Source of the DNA: UBA1227 sp964539045
Lineage (GTDB): Bacteria > Bacillota > Clostridia > Oscillospirales > Acutalibacteraceae
DNA length: 10,978 nt
NCBI GenBank assembly: GCA_964539045.1
Contig: CAZIHW010000003.1
Span: 1 to 10,978, forward strand
Reading direction: 5' to 3'
Shown here: in pieces, positions 5,597 to 10,978 of the stretch
How the letters are laid out: each line of letters starts with the position of its first letter
Numbering within the stretch: the first letter of the stretch is position 1
Notes under the pieces: generated by a model
The model's input: the letters and a program-made list of their open reading frames with translations, nothing else
What the model was told of the DNA's origin: nothing
The model's database searches: none
Program-made: the position numbers and the translations under genes

Positions 5597-6515
5597 TTTC
5601 AGAATCCTCCTCTATATTATCCGTCGATACATCGCCCAAGGGCTGTATTTCCTTTGCCACAATAAAACCTCTTATTAATATTACCAAACAACATACCACA
5701 AGCGCAAGGGAAAGAATTTGGGAAATACGTATATCTGTCCCGGCAATGTACAAACTGTCAGTACGAAGGCCCTCTACAACGGCCCTCTCCAGTCCGTACC
5801 ATACACCATATGAAAGTACTATCTGGCCTTTGAATCTGCGGTACTTTGAGAACATTACATAGAGCAGTACAAATCCTATCAAACACCAAATTGATTCATA
5901 CAGAAAAGTAGGATGTACACCCTTATAAGGATCAACCGTAAGTCCGTGACTCACCATAAATTCCTGATGATTTATAAGATACTCAGTTGTTTTTTCACTC
6001 AACATGCCCCACGGAAGATCCGTATTCACACCAAAGGCTTCCTGATTCGTAAAATTGCCCCATCGGCCTATTCCCTGACCGAGAAGAAATCCCACTGCTG
6101 CAAGGTCAAAAACGTCTTTTACATCTATCTTTCGGATTTTACAGGTTATATAGCCAACCAAAAGGGCTCCTATCACTCCGCCGTAAATTGCGAGGCCACC
6201 CTCGTTAATACGAAAAATGTGAGACGGATTTGCCAGATAGTACGGGGCATTAAAGATTATGTAGTAGGCCCTTGCGCCTACTATTCCGCCGAAAGTGCCG
6301 AAAATGACAGCGTCATAAAGGGCATCAACATCTATCTTTGCCTTCTTTGCAAGATGGGTTGCTGCGAAAAGAGCTAACAGATATCCGACAGCAATCAATA
6401 CTCCGTACCACTTTACCGTAAACGACATGCTGCCGATATTGAACTCCGCAAATGTGGACGGAATACTAAAGCCCCTGTCGATGGCGTTAAAGTAAACTAT
6501 CGTATAGTCACTCAT
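5571..6515 (-). CDS. lgt: Phosphatidylglycerol-prolipoprotein diacylglyceryl transferase
   Basis: Lgt moves the diacylglyceryl group of phosphatidylglycerol onto the lipobox cysteine of prolipoproteins at the outer face of the cytoplasmic membrane, the first step of lipoprotein maturation. The 314-aa protein is multi-TM. The Lgt signature GQGIGRWGNFTNQEAFG is complete at about residues 147-162, with Arg151, Asn154 and Glu159 in place. The upstream conserved block reads EGGLAIYGGVIGALL, with Tyr111 where the E. coli enzyme has its His103. The late ERAVVEGLRTDSL segment (about 244-256) provides the other conserved arginines. The last ~35 residues are an acidic, dispensable-looking tail. The ATG has AGGGAGG (6523-6529) 7 nt upstream and sits 2 nt after the stop of the M16 gene. 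The 3' end carries the ribosome binding site of the Lys-rich gene. Confidence 0.96.
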   Translation of the reverse strand: MSDYTIVYFNAIDRGFSIPSTFAEFNIGSMSFTVKWYGVLIAVGYLLALFAATHLAKKAKIDVDALYDAVIFGTFGGIVGARAYYIIFNAPYYLANPSHIFRINEGGLAIYGGVIGALLVGYITCKIRKIDVKDVFDLAAVGFLLGQGIGRWGNFTNQEAFGVNTDLPWGMLSEKTTEYLINHQEFMVSHGLTVDPYKGVHPTFLYESIWCLIGFVLLYVMFSKYRRFKGQIVLSYGVWYGLERAVVEGLRTDSLYIAGTDIRISQILSLALVVCCLVILIRGFIVAKEIQPLGDVSTDNIEEDSENEQEETHN

Positions 6516-6517
6516 TT

Positions 6518-7795
6518 TTATGCCTCCCTGATAATCGACAATGCACAGTTGCTGACATCGAGTTCTGATTTTAATCGCTCTTCAGCTTCTTCAACTGTGA
6601 TGCTCTTGTAAATATCTATCTCGTCAAAGAGATGATATCCCTCAAACTCAGAAGCTACAAGCTCGTTTGCCAAGCCGTCAATATCGTTATAATCCATTAT
6701 GGCCCTGCCGTAGTGCATCCTTCTGAATCTCTCGAATGCGTCCGGGTCTATGCCCTCGGATTTTACCCTCTTTATCTCATCTTTTATAGCCTGCGCAACT
6801 GCGGCCGGATCTTTACTCTCACCGGAAAACAAAATAGCTCTGTATCCAAAGCCCGCAAAATATTCCGAACCGAATCCGGTATTTATAAGGCCCTCCGAGA
6901 ACAGCTTATCATAAAGCGGAGAAGTATCTCCGGCTATATATTCAAGGATTATAGAAGTTAATATCTTGTCCTTCAATGTAAGCTCAGTTGAAGCATCCTC
7001 TTTGAATCCCAAACAGAAAAGCGGCATTGAAACAGCAAGTTTTTCTTCAAAATACTCACTTACTATTTCATAAGGCTCACCGTAATCTGCGCGTTCTGTA
7101 ACGATGCACTCCTTAGGCTCGAGGAATTTTTCAACAACCTCTAAAACCTCTTCCACGGTAGTATTACCCACACAGGCAAGCACCATATTACAGGGATTAT
7201 AGAATGTATTGTAACATTTATAAAGCATGTCGGCCGTTATCTCGGCGATTGAGTCCACGGTTCCGGCTATATCAATATTTACAGGATGCCTGTGATATAG
7301 ACATCGAAGGAGATTGAAAAGGACCTGCCACGACGGTTCGTCCTGATACATCCGTATCTCCTGTCCTATGATTCCCTGTTCCTTCTCAACCGTCTTTTGT
7401 GTGAAATACGGATGTTGAACAAAATCAAGAAGAATACCGAGGTTCTGCGCGAAGTTTGACGAGCAGGAAAAAAGATAACAAGTCTTGTCAAATGACGTAT
7501 AAGCGTTCGCAGAAGCACCGGTCTTGGCGAAGCGTTCAAACGCATCAAGCTCTTCACTTTCAAACAGCTTGTGCTCAAGAAAATGCGCTGTTCCCTCAGG
7601 TATGGCCTCTGCCTCTTCACCCTGCTTTTTTATGAAGGTATCTATAGAGCCGTAGTTTGTTCCGAATATCGCATAAGAACTTGAATATCCTTTCTTAGGA
7701 TAAACTAAAATCTTAAGACCTGTCTTATGATCAATCTCAAAATAAGAATCTCCGAGGAGGTCATTTTTTATCTCATGAATATTTACATTTTCCAT
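6518..7795 (-). CDS. M16-family zinc metallopeptidase, catalytic subunit (YmfH-like)
   Basis: Predicted cytoplasmic zinc peptidase of 425 aa, a two-lobed M16 fold. The inverted zinc motif HFLEH is intact at residues 71-75 (His71, Glu74 base, His75), and the third ligand is probably Glu146 in GQEIRMYQDEP. The GASANAYTSFDKTCYLFS strand that follows the zinc site in active M16 enzymes is at 93-110. The C-terminal lobe lacks the Arg-x6/7-Tyr pair that normally binds substrate: the equivalent region reads SPLYDKLFSEGLINTGF (292-308). Length and pairing match Bacillus YmfH. GAGGAG (7803-7808) lies 7 nt before the ATG. The gene starts 4 nt upstream of the stop-side end of its partner's gene (gap 4 nt), so the two are one operon and likely one heterodimer. 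The substrate is unknown. Confidence 0.93.
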   Translation of the reverse strand: MENVNIHEIKNDLLGDSYFEIDHKTGLKILVYPKKGYSSSYAIFGTNYGSIDTFIKKQGEEAEAIPEGTAHFLEHKLFESEELDAFERFAKTGASANAYTSFDKTCYLFSCSSNFAQNLGILLDFVQHPYFTQKTVEKEQGIIGQEIRMYQDEPSWQVLFNLLRCLYHRHPVNIDIAGTVDSIAEITADMLYKCYNTFYNPCNMVLACVGNTTVEEVLEVVEKFLEPKECIVTERADYGEPYEIVSEYFEEKLAVSMPLFCLGFKEDASTELTLKDKILTSIILEYIAGDTSPLYDKLFSEGLINTGFGSEYFAGFGYRAILFSGESKDPAAVAQAIKDEIKRVKSEGIDPDAFERFRRMHYGRAIMDYNDIDGLANELVASEFEGYHLFDEIDIYKSITVEEAEERLKSELDVSNCALSIIREA

Positions 7796-7799
7796 ATTA

Positions 7800-9083
7800 T
7801 TACTCCTCGCCCTTAAGCATGAAAACAGTATCGAGAGTTACGGCTTTGGCGGCAGCTGCAATCTCCTCTTCGGTAACTTTTTCAAGTTTTGCTATTATTT
7901 CTTCCGGGGTCTCAAATACAGGCCTGCAGATCTGAGAGAACGCCCAGGCATCTATATCCTCGGGAGTATCGCATGTGGAGGAGAAGCTGTCCCGCATTGA
8001 CAAAAGTGACGACTTTAAATCCTCTTTTGTAATATCACCTTCTGCAAGAGACTTCAGCTGATTCAGAATTTCTTTTTCAGCTATTTCAGCATTCTCACAT
8101 TCAATTCCGCTCTGCACTATTATGATACCCTTCTGTCTGTATAACCTGGCGGAACAATAGTAGCAAAGGCTCATCTTCTCCCGGACATTCATGAACAATC
8201 TGGAGTAAGTTCCTCCTCCGAATATGTCAGTCATGATTCTGAGAACCGGATAGTTCTCCTCTAGATTCTGTACATTGCTTCCCGTGCGGAATCCCAGAAC
8301 AAGTTTACCTTGATTAACCGGAAGCTCCTCCGTCACCCTCTTGACCGTTCCTGCGTTTTCTATAACCTCAGTATTTGAAACATCTATCTCCCTGCGGCAA
8401 ACTCCGGCCTCGGACAGAAAACTTTTCAGCAACTCAGATATCTTTTCTACATCAACACTGCCGACAACATTGACTGCTATATAGCCTGTCTCCAGCACGT
8501 TCCTGTAAGCCTCATAAATACTGAGAGGAGTAAGCGCCTCGATGCCTTCTTTGGTTCCGTACATGTTGGCGCTGTATAATTCATCCTCGCACATTATCTC
8601 CTCACACCTGCGCAAGGCGTAAATGCGCTTATCATTTTTTTCACTTTCAAGGCGTTCTGTCATCAGCCTTTTTTCTCTTATCACTTCAGCCTCGTCAAAA
8701 CCGTTTTCATCAACATGAGGCTTAAAAATGAGACCGAAAAGCAGTTTTGCGCAATCAAAATAGATATCTTCATCATCAAGCGCAAACTTATTATCAATCA
8801 TAGTCATGGATAGCCTTAAAATGTGGTTATCACCGGCCTTTGCCACGGATGGGGTGAGCGTCGCCCCATATAACTCAGCAAGCTTTTTGTTAAGTTCTCT
8901 GTAGCTCGGGTACCGGGCGCACGACCTGTTCAATATATATGGGAGTATAGCGTTGTCAGAAACATCTTTTTTAAGTGGTAAAACTATATTGAAAGACAGT
9001 CTTCCCGTCTTAAACCTGTCGGTTTTGTAAGAATAAATCTTAACCCCGTTTGCTACATCGTAAATTTCGAATCGGTTATCCAT
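7800..9083 (-). CDS. M16-family peptidase-like protein, non-catalytic subunit (YmfF-like)
   Basis: M16-fold protein of 427 aa that lacks the zinc motif: where HxxEH would be, the sequence reads NAILPYILNRS. The C-terminal lobe has the family's GGGTYSRLFMNVREKMSLCYY segment, here at about residues 289-309, with Arg301 and Tyr308/309 as the substrate-side pair. It therefore complements the catalytic subunit encoded next. This division of labour is known for heterodimeric M16B peptidases and fits Bacillus YmfF/YmfH. Start: a TTG at 9095 is in frame but overlaps the Shine-Dalgarno; GGAGG (9089-9093) is 5 nt from the ATG at 9083, so I chose ATG (MDNRFEIYD). It is the first gene of the M16-M16-lgt-Lys-rich operon. 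A regulatory rather than enzymatic role is possible. Confidence 0.9.
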   Translation of the reverse strand: MDNRFEIYDVANGVKIYSYKTDRFKTGRLSFNIVLPLKKDVSDNAILPYILNRSCARYPSYRELNKKLAELYGATLTPSVAKAGDNHILRLSMTMIDNKFALDDEDIYFDCAKLLFGLIFKPHVDENGFDEAEVIREKRLMTERLESEKNDKRIYALRRCEEIMCEDELYSANMYGTKEGIEALTPLSIYEAYRNVLETGYIAVNVVGSVDVEKISELLKSFLSEAGVCRREIDVSNTEVIENAGTVKRVTEELPVNQGKLVLGFRTGSNVQNLEENYPVLRIMTDIFGGGTYSRLFMNVREKMSLCYYCSARLYRQKGIIIVQSGIECENAEIAEKEILNQLKSLAEGDITKEDLKSSLLSMRDSFSSTCDTPEDIDAWAFSQICRPVFETPEEIIAKLEKVTEEEIAAAAKAVTLDTVFMLKGEE

Positions 9084-9114
9084 ATCGGCCTCCAAAACAA
9101 AGTATCAGTCATAT

Positions 9115-9143
9115 ATTTTACCATAAATAAAGTATTAAATAAA
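9115..9143 (-). promoter_or_regulatory. Possible promoter of the M16-lgt operon
   Basis: In the 70-bp gap after the GH94 gene the - strand shows TAAAAT (9120-9115) with a weak TTTATT (9143-9138) 17 bp upstream. No hairpin terminator is visible in the gap, so read-through from the GH94 gene is also possible. Confidence 0.4.
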
Positions 9144-9153
9144 CCCTTTACAG

Positions 9154-10978
9154 TCACTTGCTCGCTTTTATTTCATGAATTTTTTCTCCGTCGTCAAATC
9201 GGGCAGAAAAGCCGGCAATTGATGACGGCAGATTAGGAGACACGCTGAGTTTTCCGTATTTGAGCTTGATACCCAACATTTCTTCTATAACGGTGCGATA
9301 AAACCAACCCGCGGCTCCTGTATACTGCGTCCAGCCCGCTCTTCCGCAATAGGGCTCTACCGTATATACATCTCCGGCCATAGCAAATGGTTCCCCGAGG
9401 TATACCGAAGCGGTCTCATTCGAAGAGAACTTATTCACGGGATTCAGCGTAGAGAGTATTTCATATGCCGTATCCGGATTTCCGCTTCTGAGGAGAGCGA
9501 AAGCAAGCCATACTGCCGCATGTGTATATTGACCACCGTTTTCCCTTGTTCCCGGAGAATAAAAATTCACATATCCCGCAATTTTATCTTCCGGTGTAAG
9601 CGGGGGCCAGAACAGCCTTACAACACCGTGCTCCTTGTCATACAATCTGTACAAAGAACTTTGAAGCGCTTTTGAAACGCGGGCTGCTACAGGCATGCGG
9701 CACATCATGGCAAATGACTGGGGCAGGCTGTCTATTCTGTCCATCGGCGTACCGTCATCAAAGAATGCCCGAATATAATATTCTCCATTCCATGCATTTT
9801 CATCTACTGCCTGCTTCAGCTCTCTGCTTATCTCAGTAAGCTTGTGTGAATAATCCCTATCTCCCAAATAATCGGCAATTTCAGCATACGATTCCGTAAC
9901 TATAGCGGCAAACATGGAAAGCCATACGCTCTCACCCTTGCCTTCCCTGCCAACCATAGAATATCCGTCGTTCCAATCACAGGATCCTATTTTCAGAAGC
10001 CCGTGCTCACCGTAGTTCAATGAACGGCTTATCGCTCTTTTACCATGTTCATAAAGAGAGAACCTTTTATCGCCTCTGTCATATCTTGCATACCGTTCGA
10101 CCTCATTTTCCTTTAATACCTCACCCGTAAGGAAAGCTACCTTTATAGATAAAAAGCTTTTGTCGCCGCGCTCCCTCACAAACTTTGACAGGGCAAGCGG
10201 AAGCCACAGCATATCATCGCTGCACATGGTTCTGATGCCTCGGATTCCACCGTCCTGTTTCTCGAAATTGTGCCACCAATGAAGTACATCGCCCTCGGGA
10301 AATTGTACAGATGCGCATCTGATAATGAATTGCTTTGCAAGGTCGGGATCTGTAAGAGATATATTCATGGCATCCTGAAGTTGATCCCTGAACCCGAATG
10401 CACCCCCGCTTTGGTAAAAACCGCATCGCCCGAACATGCGTGAGTTTTTCATCTGCATAGGCAACCATGTGTTTATCATAACGTCAAGTGCTTTATCTCC
10501 GGTATCCACATTAAAAGCTCGTCTTATTTCAGGCGGCCTTGCATCAAAATCAGTCCCCAGAAAAACAGCTGCATTTTCACTTTTGGCAAAGCTCAACGAG
10601 AAAGTTATACTACCCGTATCCTTAGCCCCTATATCCATATTCTTGCCCACAAAAACGCAATTTTCGGCACAGGGCATAAGACTACCGTCATCGAAGTTTC
10701 CTGATAAAACCTGCAGGGCGTTACAACTCCAAAAATCCATACCGCAGTTTGCTATTCCGACAAAAGCATATCCTTTTATGCCCCACAAAGATTCGTTGGT
10801 CACAGTGATTCCGCTTTTATGGATTTCACCGGTTAAGAACTTAGACAGGGATCTGGATACACCCAATACCGGTTCGGTATAATATCCGATTTTGAATTCC
10901 GCTGAATCTGAATCGGTATTCTTTATATCAACACGCATTCTCTTAGTCATACCGCGTTTTGGCACAAATACCGTAACT
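9154..10978 (-). CDS. GH94-family glycoside phosphorylase/cyclic beta-glucan synthase-type protein, C-terminal part (5'-truncated by the window edge)
   Basis: The last 607 residues of a larger protein: the frame is open to the right edge (upstream residues VTVF run straight on), and the GTG at 10965 is not a convincing start. GH94 enzymes phosphorolyse beta-linked glucosides, and the same domain trims products in cyclic beta-1,2-glucan synthases. Visible features: a beta-sandwich part with TEPVLGVSRSLSKF, then an (alpha/alpha)6 barrel with WWHNF and IRTMCSDDMLWLPLAL, the catalytic-acid motif CDWNDG (DWNDG at 9964-9978) followed by EGKGESVWLSMF, SPGTRENGGQYTHAAVWLAF, and the C-terminal GDVYTVEPYCGRAGWTQYTG with GAAGWFYR. 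The YTGAAGWFYR form is closer to NdvB and 1,2-beta-oligoglucan phosphorylase types than to cellobiose phosphorylase. Full length and any glycosyltransferase domain are unseen. No signal peptide can be judged. Confidence 0.88.
   Translation of the reverse strand, partial: VTVFVPKRGMTKRMRVDIKNTDSDSAEFKIGYYTEPVLGVSRSLSKFLTGEIHKSGITVTNESLWGIKGYAFVGIANCGMDFWSCNALQVLSGNFDDGSLMPCAENCVFVGKNMDIGAKDTGSITFSLSFAKSENAAVFLGTDFDARPPEIRRAFNVDTGDKALDVMINTWLPMQMKNSRMFGRCGFYQSGGAFGFRDQLQDAMNISLTDPDLAKQFIIRCASVQFPEGDVLHWWHNFEKQDGGIRGIRTMCSDDMLWLPLALSKFVRERGDKSFLSIKVAFLTGEVLKENEVERYARYDRGDKRFSLYEHGKRAISRSLNYGEHGLLKIGSCDWNDGYSMVGREGKGESVWLSMFAAIVTESYAEIADYLGDRDYSHKLTEISRELKQAVDENAWNGEYYIRAFFDDGTPMDRIDSLPQSFAMMCRMPVAARVSKALQSSLYRLYDKEHGVVRLFWPPLTPEDKIAGYVNFYSPGTRENGGQYTHAAVWLAFALLRSGNPDTAYEILSTLNPVNKFSSNETASVYLGEPFAMAGDVYTVEPYCGRAGWTQYTGAAGWFYRTVIEEMLGIKLKYGKLSVSPNLPSSIAGFSARFDDGEKIHEIKASK

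Noticed and set aside
5277..5678. Phe/Ser-rich + strand ORF opposite the Lys-rich gene
   Set aside because: It is an artefact of reversed Lys/Ala codons, has no ribosome binding site, and crosses the lgt boundary.
5913..6377. + strand ORF of 154 codons inside lgt
   Set aside because: Antisense shadow of lgt; the product has no recognisable features.
9084..9095. TTG at 9095 as the start of the non-catalytic M16 gene
   Set aside because: It overlaps the GGAGG that serves the ATG at 9083.
10436..10882. + strand ORF of 148 codons inside the GH94 gene
   Set aside because: Antisense shadow of a strongly conserved coding region.

Overview
The window looks like chromosomal DNA of a Gram-positive anaerobe of the class Clostridia, most likely near Lachnospiraceae. 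This is an inference from moderately low GC, strong AGGAGG-type ribosome binding sites, a Cache-type hybrid histidine kinase with two receiver domains, an XRE/DUF3169 gene pair, a paired M16 peptidase operon and a GH94 glycoside phosphorylase-type protein. No phage, transposon, CRISPR, tRNA or rRNA signal was seen. Only the first gene is on the + strand; everything from about 2.7 kb onward is on the - strand.

Layout, left to right. (1) 1-2740: a sigma-A-type promoter, a GTG-started membrane hybrid sensor kinase (HisKA-HATPase-REC-REC, no HPt), and a strong hairpin terminator that also serves the convergent gene. (2) 2751-3861: a two-gene unit made of a 73-aa XRE-type regulator and a six-TM DUF3169-like membrane protein. 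It is preceded by a clear promoter and three TTGTC/GACAA palindromes spaced exactly 21 bp apart at the predicted transcription start, a striking autoregulatory operator array. (3) 3884-4330: a 91-aa gene of unknown function between two terminators. (4) 4354-5215: the ribosomal operon rplU-rpmA, with its own strong promoter and a structured leader that may be an L21 leader. bL21 carries a Lys/Ala tail encoded partly by a 15-bp tandem repeat. bL27 starts at what is normally the mature N terminus, and the usual Prp protease gene is absent between the two genes. (5) 5233-9143: a tight unit of two M16-family peptidase subunits, lgt and a 108-aa extremely Lys-rich protein, ended by a terminator. (6) 9154-10978: the C-terminal part of a GH94-family protein that runs off the right edge.

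How they fit together: rplU/rpmA supply ribosomal large-subunit proteins. Lgt starts lipoprotein maturation at the membrane. The two M16 subunits look like a heterodimeric zinc peptidase in which one subunit carries the metal site and the other the substrate-side Arg/Tyr pair. The HTH/DUF3169 pair is a self-contained regulated membrane module. Nothing clearly amounts to a new defence or mobile system. The most unusual items are the phased operator array, the prp-less bL27 arrangement with the tailed bL21, and the Lys-rich ORF overlapping lgt.
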